Source: Pseudonocardia kunmingensis
GTDB lineage: Bacteria; Actinomycetota; Actinomycetes; Mycobacteriales; Pseudonocardiaceae
Direction of reading: 5' to 3'
Assembly (NCBI RefSeq): GCF_006716445.1
Contig: NZ_VFPA01000002.1
Location: 248,001 to 312,000, forward strand
DNA: 64,000 bases
The notes beneath the pieces are model-generated. The model was given only the letters and a program-made list of their open reading frames with translations, had not been told where the DNA came from and ran no database searches. Shown one piece after another: positions 36,126 to 45,135 of this stretch (positions within the stretch are counted from its first letter, which is position 1; each line of letters opens with the position of its first letter). The position numbers were made by a program, and so were the translations under genes.

Positions 36126-36647
36126 TCACAACCTCCGGTGCATGACGTGCATGCCGACGAGGCCGTGCCGCGGGTGCCGGAACGCCTCGGGCACGGTCCC
36201 GACGACCGTGAAGCCCAGCGACGTCCACAGCGCCACCGCGCGGGTGTTCGTCTCGACCACCGCGTTGAACCGCATCGCCCGGTAGCCCTGCAGCCGCGCC
36301 TGCGCCAGCACGTGTTCGGCGAGCGCCCGTCCGATCCCGGCGCCGGCGGCGTCCGGATGGACGAGGAAGCTCGCCCCGGCCACGTGGTCGCCGAGGCCGG
36401 GCTGGTCCGGCGCCAGCTTGGCGGTGCCCACCACCTCGGGCTCGGTGTTCGGCGACGGCGCTCCGCGCTCGGCGACGAACACCGTCGTCGGCGGCGGGCG
36501 CATCCAGAGCGCACGCGCCGTGGGCTCGTCGGTCGACGGGTCCCAACCGATGCTCTCGCCGGTCGCCACGACGGCGTGCCAGACGGGCCAGATGGCGGGC
36601 CAGTCGTGGGCGGTGGCCGATCGGAGCACGAGGTCGTCGTTCGTCAT
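36126..36647 (-). CDS. GNAT N-acetyltransferase
   Basis: The 173-residue single-domain acetyltransferase shows GDHVAGASFLVHPDAAGAGIG with the acetyl-CoA loop GAGIGRALAEHVL (about 103-115), then RFNAVVETNTRAVALWTSLGF (about 127-147) and HGLVGMHVMHRRL at the end. It belongs to the YhhY/L-amino-acid or phosphinothricin-type GNATs; substrate unknown. Convergent with ctaF; a weak GCCCGC/GCGGGC stem at 36110-36125 lies between. Confidence 0.85.
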   Translation of the reverse strand: MTNDDLVLRSATAHDWPAIWPVWHAVVATGESIGWDPSTDEPTARALWMRPPPTTVFVAERGAPSPNTEPEVVGTAKLAPDQPGLGDHVAGASFLVHPDAAGAGIGRALAEHVLAQARLQGYRAMRFNAVVETNTRAVALWTSLGFTVVGTVPEAFRHPRHGLVGMHVMHRRL

Positions 36648-36782
36648 CGGCCGAGCATCGTCCTCGCTCGGCGCAGATGACCAGCGGCGTCGCCTGGTGG
36701 CGCCACAGTTCGAACAGGTGATCGTCCGTCCGTGCCGCTGGGTACGCTGCGCGGACGGTCGTGACCGGTACAGGAGGAAGCC

Positions 36783-38252
36783 ATGGCCGGGGAGCGGGAC
36801 ACGCCGCAGGAGACGCGGCAGTCGGCGCTGCGCGTCGAGGAGAACGGCATCAACGTCATCTCCGACGCCGAGCGCCACGGCACGCCGCGCCAGCTGTTCT
36901 GGCCGTGGTTCGCCGCGAACATCTCGGTGCTCGGGCTCAGCTACGGCGCGTTCGCGCTCGACTTCGGGATCTCCTTCGCCCAGGCGCTGATCGCGGGCGT
37001 GCTCGGCATCGTGTTCTCGTTCCTGCTGTGCGGGTTCGTCGCGATCGCGGGCAAGCGCGGATCGGCGCCGACGATGGTGCTCAGCCGGGCGGCGTTCGGG
37101 GTCCGGGGCAACCGGCTGCCCGCGGTGATCTCGTGGCTGCTGACAGTCGGCTGGGAGACCGTGCTGACGATCGTGGCCACGCTCGCCACGGCCACGGTGT
37201 TCAGCCGGCTCGGCTGGGGCGGCGGGACCGGCACGTTGCTGGTGGCGCTGGTCGTGGTCGCCGGGCTGGTCGTGGTCGCAGGGGTGCTGGGCTTCCAGCT
37301 GATCATGCGCCTGCAGACCGTGATCACGGTCGTCACCGCGGTGCTCACGGTCGTCTACATGATCCTCGTGGTCCCGCAGATCGACGTCGCCGCCGTGACG
37401 GCGCTGCCGTCCGGCTCGGCGCAGCAGGTCATGGGCGCCCTCGTGTTCCTCATGACCGGCTTCGGCCTCGGCTGGGTGAACATGGCGGCCGACTACTCCC
37501 GCTACCTGCCGCGCAGCACGTCGGGTGGGGGCGTGGTGGCCTGGACGACGTTCGCCTCGGCGCTGGCACCGGTGCTGCTGTTCGCCTTCGGGCTGCTGCT
37601 CGCGGGCTCGTCGGCAGAGCTCTCCGAGGCGATCTCCGCCGACCCGATCGGCGCGCTCGCCGCCGCGCTGCCCACGTGGTTCCTCGTGCCGTTCGCGCTG
37701 GTGGCGGTCCTCGGGCTGGTCGGGGGCGCGGTGCTGGACATCTACTCGTCCGGCCTCGCGATGCTGGCGATGGGCGTGCGGGTGCCCCGCTACGTCGCCG
37801 CGCTGATCGACGGCGGGATCATGGTCGTCGGCACCGTCTACGTGGTGTTCTTCGGCGACGACTTCTTCGGCCAGTTCCAGGGCTTCCTGATCACGCTCGG
37901 CGTGCCGGTGGCGGCCTGGTGCGGCGTCATGCTCGCCGACATCGCCCTGCGCCGCCGCGACTACGACGACGCCGCCCTGTTCGACCCCGCGGGCCGGTAC
38001 GGCGACGTCCGGCCGTTCCCCATCGCGGTCGTGGCGGTCTGCACGGTCCTCGGCTGGGGACTGGTCACCAACAGCGCGGCCGGGTGGCTGGCCTGGCAGG
38101 GCTACCTGCTCGGCCCGCTCGGGCTCGGCGGCCGGGAGGGCGACTGGGCCTACGCCAACCTCGGCGTGCTCGTCGCGCTGGTGCTGGCGTTCGTCGCGGC
38201 GCTGCTCGGCACCCGCGGCGCGGTGCGCGCCCAGGAGTCGGCGACGCACTGA
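36783..38252 (+). CDS. NCS1-family nucleobase permease (cytosine/purine type)
   Basis: This 489-residue protein has about 12 membrane helices. It opens with ENGINVISDAERHGTPRQLF (about 20-39) and FWPWFAANISVLGLSYGAFA, then GKRGSAPTMVLSRAAFGVRG (about 89-108) and NMAADYSRYLPRSTSGGGVV (about 231-250), all NCS1 cytosine-permease hallmarks. It imports a purine/pyrimidine base with cations. ATG 36783 has AGGAGG at six bases, and TACGCT about 40 bases upstream may be its -10. No catabolic enzyme adjoins. Confidence 0.91.
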   Translation: MAGERDTPQETRQSALRVEENGINVISDAERHGTPRQLFWPWFAANISVLGLSYGAFALDFGISFAQALIAGVLGIVFSFLLCGFVAIAGKRGSAPTMVLSRAAFGVRGNRLPAVISWLLTVGWETVLTIVATLATATVFSRLGWGGGTGTLLVALVVVAGLVVVAGVLGFQLIMRLQTVITVVTAVLTVVYMILVVPQIDVAAVTALPSGSAQQVMGALVFLMTGFGLGWVNMAADYSRYLPRSTSGGGVVAWTTFASALAPVLLFAFGLLLAGSSAELSEAISADPIGALAAALPTWFLVPFALVAVLGLVGGAVLDIYSSGLAMLAMGVRVPRYVAALIDGGIMVVGTVYVVFFGDDFFGQFQGFLITLGVPVAAWCGVMLADIALRRRDYDDAALFDPAGRYGDVRPFPIAVVAVCTVLGWGLVTNSAAGWLAWQGYLLGPLGLGGREGDWAYANLGVLVALVLAFVAALLGTRGAVRAQESATH

Positions 38253-38267
38253 GCGCACGCCCCAGCC

Positions 38268-38316
38268 GACGAACGGCACACTCGTCGGCACCTAGCCGAC
38301 GGGAGTGCCGTTCGTC
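38268..38316. repeat. 49-bp palindromic repeat, copy 2 (family A)
   Basis: Same 49-bp unit as at 20587 and 42214, with the arms GACGAACGGCAC/GTGCCGTTCGTC unchanged and a few differences inside. It lies between two convergent genes and is the only hairpin there, so it likely ends both transcripts. Confidence 0.75.
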
Positions 38317-38327
38317 AGAGCAGGGGC

Positions 38328-39485
38328 TCAGCCGCGCGCCGCCTCGCCCAGCGCCTGGCGGGCGATGATCACCTGCTGGATCTGGCTGGTGCCCTCGTAG
38401 ATCCGGAACAGCCGGGCGTCGCGGTAGAAGCGCTCCACGGCCACGCCGCGGATGTACCCGGAGCCGCCGTGCACCTGTACCGCGCGGTCGGCCACGCGGC
38501 CCACCATCTCGCTGGCGAAGTACTTGGCGGCGGACGGTCCCTGCACCTTGTCGGTGCCCGCGTCGTAGGCCCTGGCCATCTCCAGTACGAGGGCGCGACC
38601 GGCGAGGTGATCGGTGACGGAGTCGGCGATGAGGCCCTGCACCAGCTGGAACGACGCGATGGGGCGGCCGCCCTGCTCGCGCGTCTTCGCGTACTCCACC
38701 GACTCGTGCACCAACCGGCCCGCCATCCCGACGCACAGCGCCGCGATGTGCCCGCGCCCGTGCGCGAGGCAGCGGGCGGCGATCTGGAAGCCGCGGTCCA
38801 CGCCGTCCTCGCCGCCGACGAGCGCCGCGGCCGGGACCCGCACGTCGTCGAGGTGCACGTCGGCGGTCCAGGCCCCGAACTGGCCCATCTTGTGGTCCCT
38901 CGGCCCGATCGACAGGCCCGGGGTGCCCGCGGGGACGAGGAACGTCGAGATCCCGCGGTTGCCGACCGCGTCCGGGTTGGACCGGGCGAACACCATGATC
39001 ACATCGGCGACGGGCGCGTTGGTGATGAACCGCTTGGTGCCGTTCAGCACCCAGTCCGCGCCGTCGCGGCGCGCGGTGGTCGCGAGGCCGGCGGGGTCGG
39101 AGCCGGCGTCGGCCTCCGTGAGCCCGAACGACGCGGTGACCTCGCCGGAGGCGAGGCGCGGCAGCCAGTCCCGGCGCTGCTCGTCGGTGCCCCCGACCAG
39201 CAGCACCTGACCCGCGATGCCGTTGTTGGTGCCGAACAGCGAGCGCAGCGCCGGGGTGGTCCAGCCCAGCTCGAAGGCGAGCTGCGCCTCCTCGGTGAGC
39301 GACATCCCCAGCCCGCCGTACTGCTCGGGGATGGCGAAGCCGTAGAGGCCCATCTCCTTGCACGTGGCGATCACGCGCTCCGGGATGGCGTCCTCGGCGT
39401 CGATCTGCTCCTCGAGCGGCACGACCTCCTTGCGGATGAAGTCCCGTACGGCGGACAGCACATCGCTGAGATCAGAGGCCTCCAT
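38328..39485 (-). CDS. Acyl-CoA dehydrogenase
   Basis: This FAD enzyme oxidises acyl-CoA thioesters at the alpha-beta bond. The 385 residues show LYGFAIPEQYGGLGMSLTEE (about 52-71), ASFGLTEADAGSDPAGLATT (about 123-142), FLVPAGTPGLSIGPRDHKMG (about 189-208) and the C-terminal VQVHGGSGYIRGVAVERFYRD with SQIQQVIIARQAL. The catalytic base falls in the C-terminal YEGTSQIQ region. Chain-length preference unknown. A TAGCGT (39498-39493 on the minus strand) is seven bases before the ATG, so the mRNA should be leaderless. Confidence 0.94.
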   Translation of the reverse strand: MEASDLSDVLSAVRDFIRKEVVPLEEQIDAEDAIPERVIATCKEMGLYGFAIPEQYGGLGMSLTEEAQLAFELGWTTPALRSLFGTNNGIAGQVLLVGGTDEQRRDWLPRLASGEVTASFGLTEADAGSDPAGLATTARRDGADWVLNGTKRFITNAPVADVIMVFARSNPDAVGNRGISTFLVPAGTPGLSIGPRDHKMGQFGAWTADVHLDDVRVPAAALVGGEDGVDRGFQIAARCLAHGRGHIAALCVGMAGRLVHESVEYAKTREQGGRPIASFQLVQGLIADSVTDHLAGRALVLEMARAYDAGTDKVQGPSAAKYFASEMVGRVADRAVQVHGGSGYIRGVAVERFYRDARLFRIYEGTSQIQQVIIARQALGEAARG

Positions 39486-39492
39486 GGGCAGG

Positions 39493-39498
39493 ACGCTA
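39493..39498 (-). promoter_or_regulatory. Leaderless promoter -10, acyl-CoA dehydrogenase
   Basis: Minus-strand TAGCGT, seven bases before ATG 39485. The TCCTGCCCAT context is shared with the NTF2-like gene promoter at 2239. Confidence 0.5.
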
Positions 39499-39512
39499 AC
39501 CCAACGGTGGGA

Positions 39513-40163
39513 TCAGTTCACGACGGCCAGCAGGAAGCCGTCGTAGCCCTTCGCCCCGACCGTCTGGACGATCGTCGCCTCCACCCGGGGCTCGGCCGCG
39601 ATCACCTCGGTGACCTCGCGCGTCCCGCGGATCGACGGGTCGTCGCTGCCCGCCTCGACCACGCGCCCGCCGCGGACGACGTTGTCGACGACGATCATGG
39701 CGCCGGGGCGGGAGAGGCGCAGGGCGTGCCGGAAGTACTCCGCGTTGGACGCCTTGTCGGCGTCGATGAAGGCCAGGTCGAACGGGCCGTCCAGGGTGGG
39801 GAGGGTGTCGAGTGCCGGTCCGACCCGCACGTCGACCACCGCGTCCAGGCCGGCGCGGGCCAGGTTGGCGCGGGCCACCTCGGCGTGGTGCGGGTCGAGC
39901 TCGCACGTGACGAGCCGCCCGTCGGCGGGCAGCGCGCGGGCCAGCCAGATCGTCGAGTAGCCGCCCAGCGTGCCGACCTCGAGGACGCGGCGGGCGCCGA
40001 CCGACCGGGCGAGCAGGTGCAGCAGCTTGCCCTGGGCCGGGCTGACGTCGATCGTGGGGAGCCCGCCGAGTGCGTTGGCCTCGAGCGCGGCGTCGAGGAC
40101 GGGGTCGGGGGCGAGGAGCTGCCCGGTGAAGTACTCGTCGACGGAACGCCACACCTCGGTCAT
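39513..40163 (-). CDS. SAM-dependent O-methyltransferase (CCoAOMT/COMT-like)
   Basis: The 216-residue class I methyltransferase has VLEVGTLGGYSTIWLARALP (SAM motif I, about 60-79), TCELDPHHAEVARANLARAG (about 85-104) and FDLAFIDADKASNAEYF (metal-binding acidic motif, about 127-143), then MIVVDNVVRGGRV. It most resembles the bacterial catechol/caffeoyl-CoA-type O-methyltransferases. ATG 40163 is preferred to 40169 because TACGCT lies seven bases before it. Divergent from the sensor kinase gene. Confidence 0.91.
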   Translation of the reverse strand: MTEVWRSVDEYFTGQLLAPDPVLDAALEANALGGLPTIDVSPAQGKLLHLLARSVGARRVLEVGTLGGYSTIWLARALPADGRLVTCELDPHHAEVARANLARAGLDAVVDVRVGPALDTLPTLDGPFDLAFIDADKASNAEYFRHALRLSRPGAMIVVDNVVRGGRVVEAGSDDPSIRGTREVTEVIAAEPRVEATIVQTVGAKGYDGFLLAVVN

Positions 40164-40170
40164 GACCATC

Positions 40171-40176
40171 AGCGTA
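40171..40176 (-). promoter_or_regulatory. Leaderless promoter -10, O-methyltransferase
   Basis: Minus-strand TACGCT, seven bases before ATG 40163. Confidence 0.45.
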
Positions 40177-40256
40177 TGCCGGTTCGGGTTGGCCCTACCC
40201 TCGTCGGGAGGCATACCGGCTGGGTGTGCGGGCGGTGGGGGACCAGGGTTGCAGGC

Positions 40257-41552
40257 ATGACCGAGTACGCGTCCGTCCCGGCGAGCGGGACCGTGACCCA
40301 CAGGTTCTGGCGGGGGTACGGCTACCTGCTGGGCGGGCTTCCGTTGTGCATCGTCGCGTTCGTGATCGCGGTCGCCGGGTTCGCCGCGGGCGTGGGCACG
40401 CTCGTCGTCTGGCTCGGGCTGCCGATCCTGGCCGGCACCCTGCGCGCCTCCCGCGGCCTGGCGGGCGTCGAGCGGCGGGGCGCCGAGTGGGCCACCGGGC
40501 GGGCGCTGCCGCCGGTGCACTACCGCGAGCCGAGGGGACGCGGCATCCCCCGGCTGTTCAGCATGCTGGCCGACCCGCAGTCCTGGCGCGACCTGCTGCA
40601 CGCCGTCATCGGGTTCCCGGTGCGGCTGGCCATGTTCGTCATCGCCGTGGTCTGGACGGTCGGCGGCCTCGGCTCGCTGCTCTACGTCACGTGGCAGTGG
40701 GCCCTTCCACTGGACGACAGCGACGGCGGCCTGTTCTGGCTGATCACGGGTGTGCGGGGCCAGTTCGGCGAGATCGTCCTGAACACGGTGATCGGCGCGG
40801 TCATGGTCGCGACCGCGCCGCTGGTGGTCCGCGGCCTCGTCGCCACCCGCGCCGGGCTCGCCCGCGGCCTGCTGACCAACCAGACCGCCGCCCTGCGCGC
40901 GCGGGCGGTGCAGCTGGAGTCGAGCAGGCGCGCGGCCGTGCAGGCCGAGGCGCAGACGCTGCGCCGGCTCGAGCGCGACATCCACGACGGCCCGCAGCAG
41001 CGCCTCGTCCGGCTCAACATGGACCTCGAGGCCGTTGCGCGCCGGCTCGACGACAACCCGGACAAGGCCCGACCGCTGGTGGCCGAGGCGCTGGAGCAGA
41101 GCCGCGAGGCGCTGGACGAGCTGCGGGCGCTGTCGCGGGGCATCGCGCCGCCGATCCTCGCCGACCGGGGGTTGGGCCCGGCGCTGGCCGCGGCGGCGGC
41201 CCGCTGCCCGGTGGAGGTCTCGCTGGACGTTGCCCTGCCCGACGGGCAGCGGCTCGCCGCCGCCGTCGAGAACACCGCGTACTTCGTGGTGACCGAGGCG
41301 CTGACGAACGTCGCGAAGCACGCTCACGCGTCGCTCTGCACCGTGGTCGTGGCCGCCGACGGGGAGCGCGTCCTGGTGCAGGTGCGCGACGACGGCCGCG
41401 GTGGCGCGCACCTGGGCAAGGGCCACGGGCTGGCCGGGCTGGCCGACCGGCTGGCCACCGTCGAGGGCGTCCTCGACGTCGTGAGCCCGGCCGGTGGCCC
41501 CACCGTGCTGACCGCCGAGATCCCGCTGCGCGGGGTGGGGGATGATCGGTAG
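40257..41552 (+). CDS. Sensor histidine kinase (HisKA_3 / NarL-type partner)
   Basis: The 431-residue kinase has four N-terminal membrane segments (about 22-60 and 120-150, then 175-195) in a sensor domain of the DUF/PspC-like actinobacterial type. The phospho-acceptor His243 lies in RRLERDIHDGPQQRLV, and the HATPase_c domain has the N-box TEALTNVAKHAHAS (about 347-360) and G-boxes DDGRGGA and GHGLAGLADRL. It should phosphorylate the response regulator whose GTG begins directly after its TAG stop. The stimulus is not readable. Confidence 0.93.
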   Translation: MTEYASVPASGTVTHRFWRGYGYLLGGLPLCIVAFVIAVAGFAAGVGTLVVWLGLPILAGTLRASRGLAGVERRGAEWATGRALPPVHYREPRGRGIPRLFSMLADPQSWRDLLHAVIGFPVRLAMFVIAVVWTVGGLGSLLYVTWQWALPLDDSDGGLFWLITGVRGQFGEIVLNTVIGAVMVATAPLVVRGLVATRAGLARGLLTNQTAALRARAVQLESSRRAAVQAEAQTLRRLERDIHDGPQQRLVRLNMDLEAVARRLDDNPDKARPLVAEALEQSREALDELRALSRGIAPPILADRGLGPALAAAAARCPVEVSLDVALPDGQRLAAAVENTAYFVVTEALTNVAKHAHASLCTVVVAADGERVLVQVRDDGRGGAHLGKGHGLAGLADRLATVEGVLDVVSPAGGPTVLTAEIPLRGVGDDR

Positions 41553-42194
41553 GTGAGGGTCGTACTGGCTGAGGATTCGCTGCTGCTCCGGGAAGGCCTC
41601 GTCCGGCTCCTCGACGAGGCGGGGGCCGAGGTCGTCGCCGCGGTCGGCGACGGTGCGGCCCTGGTGGAGGCGGTGCAGGAGCACCGTCCCGACGTCGCGG
41701 TGGTCGACGTCCGGATGCCGCCGTCGTTCACCGACGAGGGTCTGCGCGCGGCCCTGGAGGTGCGCCGGACCGTGCCGGGGACGGCGATCCTGGTGCTGTC
41801 GCAGTACGTCGAGGAGACCTACGCCTCTGACCTGCTCTCCGCAGGCGGTGGCGTCGGCTACCTGCTGAAGGACCGGGTCTCGAAGCTCGCCGACCTCTCC
41901 GACGCCCTCGAGCGCGTCGTCGACGGCGGCACGGTGCTCGACCCGGAGGTCGTCTCGGCGCTGTTCGCGCACCGCCGCAGGCGCGACCCGCTCGCGGAGC
42001 TCTCGCCGCGCGAGCGGGAGGTGCTGGAGCTGATGGCGCAGGGCCGGACCAACACGGCCGTCGGCCGCACCCTGGTGATCAGCCAGGGCGCGGTCGAGAA
42101 GCACATCTCCTCGATCTTCACCAAGCTCGGGCTGCCGCCGTCGAGCGACGACCACCGCCGCGTGATGGCGGTCCTGACCTGGCTGCGCGCCTGA
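41553..42194 (+). CDS. Response regulator, NarL/LuxR type
   Basis: The 213-residue protein has a receiver domain (AEDSLLLREGLVRLL at the start, phospho-Asp in VAVVDVRMPPSF about residue 52, Lys in YLLKDRVSK about 110) and a C-terminal LuxR helix-turn-helix (LSPREREVLELMAQGRTNTA, about 150-169). It is translated directly after the kinase with no gap, and is followed by the third family-A palindrome. Confidence 0.95.
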   Translation: MRVVLAEDSLLLREGLVRLLDEAGAEVVAAVGDGAALVEAVQEHRPDVAVVDVRMPPSFTDEGLRAALEVRRTVPGTAILVLSQYVEETYASDLLSAGGGVGYLLKDRVSKLADLSDALERVVDGGTVLDPEVVSALFAHRRRRDPLAELSPREREVLELMAQGRTNTAVGRTLVISQGAVEKHISSIFTKLGLPPSSDDHRRVMAVLTWLRA

Positions 42195-42213
42195 GTACAA
42201 GCCGCACCCACGC

Positions 42214-42262
42214 GACGAACGGCACTTTCGTCGCTACCTAGCCGACGAGGGTGCCGTTCGTC
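42214..42262. repeat. 49-bp palindromic repeat, copy 3 (family A)
   Basis: Third copy of the unit at 20587 and 38268, again with perfect GACGAACGGCAC/GTGCCGTTCGTC outer arms and the central ACCTAG. It stands between the convergent response-regulator and BlaB-like genes. Confidence 0.75.
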
Positions 42263-42276
42263 CGGGTGGATCGGCG

Positions 42277-43170
42277 TCAGAGGCGGCCCGAGCGCAGGTC
42301 CGTCACGGCGAGGCGCGCGGCCTGGCCGATCACGGCGTCGGCCCGGGGGAGCACGGCCTCGGCGCGGGCGGCGCGGGTGAACACGGCGACGGCGACGGGC
42401 CGCTCACCGTCGAACTCGACCACCCCGACCTCGTTGCGCACCGCCCCGAGGGTGCCGGTCTTGCCGGCGACCCGCACCCCGACCGGCGGGAAGCCCGAGC
42501 GCAGCCGGTGCGACCAGACCTGCGCGCCGAGCAGGTCGCGGGCGAACGCGCACCGGCGCGGGGACGCCGCGCGGTCGCCCCAGATCGCGGCCAGCAGGCG
42601 CGTCATGTCCCGCGCCGTGGTGGCGCTGTCCAGCGCGGGGTCGTAGGCGCGGACCGACGGCGCGGCGTCGTTGCTGGTGAGCGCGCGGAACGCGGCCGCG
42701 GTGTCGGCGGTGGCGGTGTCGGCCACGAGGGTGCGGTGCACGTCGGCGGTGCCGCCCTGCACCCGGGTGTGCGCCAGATCCAGGTCCTGCAGCACCTCGT
42801 GCACCGCGGCGAGGCCGACGCGGCGCAGCACGACGTCCGCCGCCGTGTTGTCCGACACCGTGATCATCGAGCTTGCGAGGTCGCGCCAGGAGAGCGTCAC
42901 CGGGTCGCGCATGACCGACAGCCCGCTGGGCCCGGCCGTCCGCTCGGCCGGGTCGACCGTCACCCGCTCGCGAGGGTCGAGCCCACCGGCGTCGACGGCG
43001 CGGCAGAACGCGACGAGCAGCGGCACCTTGTACACCGAGGCCATGACGACGGGCTCGTCCGGATCGACGCCGACCTCCCGGGACGGGCCGCCGAGCGGCA
43101 CGGCGTGCAGCCTGCCGTGCACGCCGGCGTCGGCGAACGTCCGGCGGATCTCGCGTTCCAGCTCGTTCAC
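42277..43170 (-). CDS. Beta-lactamase-fold serine protein without the general-base Glu (BlaB-like)
   Basis: The 297-residue protein has the serine penicilloyl-transferase motifs Ser45-x-x-Lys48 (ASVYK), Ser106-Asp-Asn108 (VSDNT) and Lys237-Thr-Gly (AGKTGT). The omega-loop ExxLN that carries Glu166 in class A beta-lactamases is absent; the segment there reads [15 protein letters not shown]. No signal peptide is seen, so it should be cytoplasmic. GTG 43170 overlaps the LysR stop by four bases. In Streptomyces cacaoi the LysR activator BlaA is co-encoded with BlaB, a beta-lactamase-like protein needed for induction of the divergent blaL; the same layout here suggests an inducer-sensing role rather than hydrolysis. 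A plain hydrolase remains possible. Confidence 0.8.
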   Translation of the reverse strand: MNELEREIRRTFADAGVHGRLHAVPLGGPSREVGVDPDEPVVMASVYKVPLLVAFCRAVDAGGLDPRERVTVDPAERTAGPSGLSVMRDPVTLSWRDLASSMITVSDNTAADVVLRRVGLAAVHEVLQDLDLAHTRVQGGTADVHRTLVADTATADTAAAFRALTSNDAAPSVRAYDPALDSATTARDMTRLLAAIWGDRAASPRRCAFARDLLGAQVWSHRLRSGFPPVGVRVAGKTGTLGAVRNEVGVVEFDGERPVAVAVFTRAARAEAVLPRADAVIGQAARLAVTDLRSGRL

Positions 43171-44042
43171 GCGGCGGGCTCCGCGCCCAGCGCGGCGAGC
43201 ACGGCGTCGCGGACGGCGGGGTCGGGGCCGGGGCCGCGCCACACGGCGCGCAGGCGCAGCGGCAGGGGTTCCCCGGCGACGTCGCGCCGCACCACCCCCG
43301 GTGCGCGGAGGTCGGGGTCCGCGGTGATCGCGAAGGCGCGGCCGGTGGCGACCAGCACCAGCGCGGCGCGGTCGTCCGGGGCGCTCACCGGCTCGGTGAC
43401 CAGGCCGCGCTGCTCGAGGGTGTCGCGCAGGAGGTCGTGCGCCGCCGGGCCGTGGGCGCGCGGTGCGGCGGCGAGCGCGAGCCCGCGCAGCGAGCGCAGG
43501 ACCACCGGCCCCGTCCCGGCCGCGGCGGCGTGCTCGGCCGGGAGCAGCAGCGCCGTGGCCAGCCGGTGCACCGGCCCGCTGTGCAGCGTGCCGAGCAGCG
43601 CGGGGTGCACCACCACCGCGAGGTCGAGCCGGCCGGCCGACAGCCCGTCGACCAGTTCCGTGGTCGGGCCGGTGACGACCTCGGGAGGACCGCCGCCCGC
43701 CGCCCGGCACGCGGTGGCGACAGCTGCCGCGGCGCGGGCCGTCAGCTGGGGGACCGCGCCGATGCGGAGGGGGGCGTCGGCGCCGTGCGCGCTCGCGGCC
43801 CGGCGCAGCTCCTCCGCGTCCTCCAGCAGGGCGCGGGCGCGGGGCAGCAGGTCGCGTCCGGCGGCGTTGAGGCGGGCCCCGCGCGAGCTGCGGTCGACGA
43901 GCACGACGCCGAGGGCGCGCTCCAGCCGCTGCAACCCCTGCGACAGCGGTGGCTGGGCCATCCCGAGCCGCGACGCCGCACGCCCGAAGTGACCCTCTTC
44001 AGCGATGGCGACGAAGAAGTCCAGGTGCCGCAGGAGATCCAC
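43167..44042 (-). CDS. LysR-family regulator of the beta-lactamase (BlaA-like)
   Basis: The 291-residue LysR protein has the N-terminal helix-turn-helix [20 protein letters not shown] (about 9-28) with [16 protein letters not shown], and a periplasmic-binding-protein-like sensor domain from about residue 90. It is divergent from the class A beta-lactamase gene and shares 93 bases of upstream DNA with it, which contains a dyad of LysR type. It is co-transcribed with the beta-lactamase-fold protein gene. GTG 44042 is six bases after a TACCGT hexamer, hence leaderless. Confidence 0.9.
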   Translation of the reverse strand: MDLLRHLDFFVAIAEEGHFGRAASRLGMAQPPLSQGLQRLERALGVVLVDRSSRGARLNAAGRDLLPRARALLEDAEELRRAASAHGADAPLRIGAVPQLTARAAAAVATACRAAGGGPPEVVTGPTTELVDGLSAGRLDLAVVVHPALLGTLHSGPVHRLATALLLPAEHAAAAGTGPVVLRSLRGLALAAAPRAHGPAAHDLLRDTLEQRGLVTEPVSAPDDRAALVLVATGRAFAITADPDLRAPGVVRRDVAGEPLPLRLRAVWRGPGPDPAVRDAVLAALGAEPAA

Positions 44043-44048
44043 AGGGGG

Positions 44049-44114
44049 ACGGTAGCAGCGCCGATAGCAAGGCCATATCGGAACCCGCGTGTCATCCTAT
44101 TTGCGGTATCGCAA
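44049..44114. promoter_or_regulatory. LysR-type operator region between regulator and beta-lactamase
   Basis: CCGATA (44061-44066) and TATCGG (44076-44081) form a perfect dyad around nine bases and contain the LysR T-N11-A signature (T44065, A44077). The minus-strand TACCGT -10 of the regulator gene is at 44054-44049, just beyond it. A second small dyad, TTGCG-gtat-CGCAA, lies at 44101-44114 nearer the beta-lactamase. The first dyad is the best candidate recognition site and the second a possible activation site. Confidence 0.65.
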
Positions 44115-44135
44115 GCGGCTTGCTTGCCTGGCCCC

Positions 44136-45059
44136 GTGATCGTGAACGACGAGAGACATCCCCGCCCCGTGCGCCGCCGTGCCCTGCTCGGAGCGGCGTT
44201 GCTGCTGCCGCTCGCCGGGTGCGGCTCCCCGGCGGCGCCCGCCGCACCGCCTGCGCCGGCCCCGCCCGCCGCGCCCCGCACGGACCACCTGGCCGCGCTG
44301 GAAGGCCGCTTCGACGCGCGCCTCGGCGTGTACGCGCTGGACACCGGCTCCGGCCGCGAGCTCGCCCACCGCGCCGACGAGCGGTTCGCCATGTGCTCGA
44401 CGTTCAAGGCGCTCGCCGCCGCCGCGGTGCTGGACGCCACCCCGCCCGAGTACCTCGACCACCGGGTGCACTACCAGCAGGCGGACCTCGCGGCCTACTC
44501 GCCGGTCGCCGAGCGGCACGTCGCCGACGGGATGACGATCCGCGAGCTGTGCGACGCCGCCGTCCGCTTCAGCGACAACACCGCGGGCAACCTGCTGCTG
44601 GAGGAACTCGGAGGTCCGGGCGGGATCACCGCCTTCGCCCGCTCGCTCGGCGACGACGTCACCCGCCTCGACCGGACCGAACCCGAGCTCAACACCGCGA
44701 TCCCGGGCGACGAGCGCGACACGACCAGCCCGCGCGCGATCGCCGGCTGCGTCGACGCGCTGGTGCTCGGCGACCGCCTCGACCCGGCCGACCGCGCGCT
44801 GCTGACCGAGTGGCTCGTCGGCAACACCACCGGCGCCGCCCGCATCCGCGCCGGCGTCCCGCAGGGCTGGCGCGTGGGCGACAAGACCGGCACCGGCGAC
44901 TACGCCACCGCCAACGACGTCGGCGTGGTGTGGCCGCCGGACCGGGCCCCGATCGTCCTCGCGATCCTGACCTCCCGGGCCACCGAGGACGCCGACGTCG
45001 ACGAGGCCCTGCTCGCGGAGGCCACCCGGGTGGTGGTGGCGGAGCTGGCGTGGTGGTGA
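44136..45059 (+). CDS. bla: Class A beta-lactamase, lipoprotein
   Basis: This secreted serine hydrolase acts on beta-lactams. The 307-residue precursor has a twin-arginine-like [17 protein letters not shown] with lipobox Cys29, then a Pro/Ala linker. It shows Ser88-x-x-Lys91 (CSTFK), Ser146-Asp-Asn148 ([10 protein letters not shown]), the general base Glu182 in EPELN and Lys250-Thr-Gly (GDKTGTGDY), a complete class A active site. GTG 44136 or 44142 could start it; no clear ribosome site is present. The divergent LysR and BlaB-like genes suggest induction by beta-lactams. Confidence 0.94.
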   Translation: MIVNDERHPRPVRRRALLGAALLLPLAGCGSPAAPAAPPAPAPPAAPRTDHLAALEGRFDARLGVYALDTGSGRELAHRADERFAMCSTFKALAAAAVLDATPPEYLDHRVHYQQADLAAYSPVAERHVADGMTIRELCDAAVRFSDNTAGNLLLEELGGPGGITAFARSLGDDVTRLDRTEPELNTAIPGDERDTTSPRAIAGCVDALVLGDRLDPADRALLTEWLVGNTTGAARIRAGVPQGWRVGDKTGTGDYATANDVGVVWPPDRAPIVLAILTSRATEDADVDEALLAEATRVVVAELAWW

Positions 45060-45135
45060 CGGCCGTGGCGTACGTCTGGGACCGATCAACCGGGGGTGCC
45101 CGTCCGGCGGAGGGTGGTCGGCCGCGGCGCGGCGG

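Noticed and set aside
42277..43170. Second functional class A beta-lactamase
   Set aside because: SxxK, SDN and KTG are present but the Glu166 loop and any secretion signal are absent, and the LysR context fits a BlaB-like sensor better.
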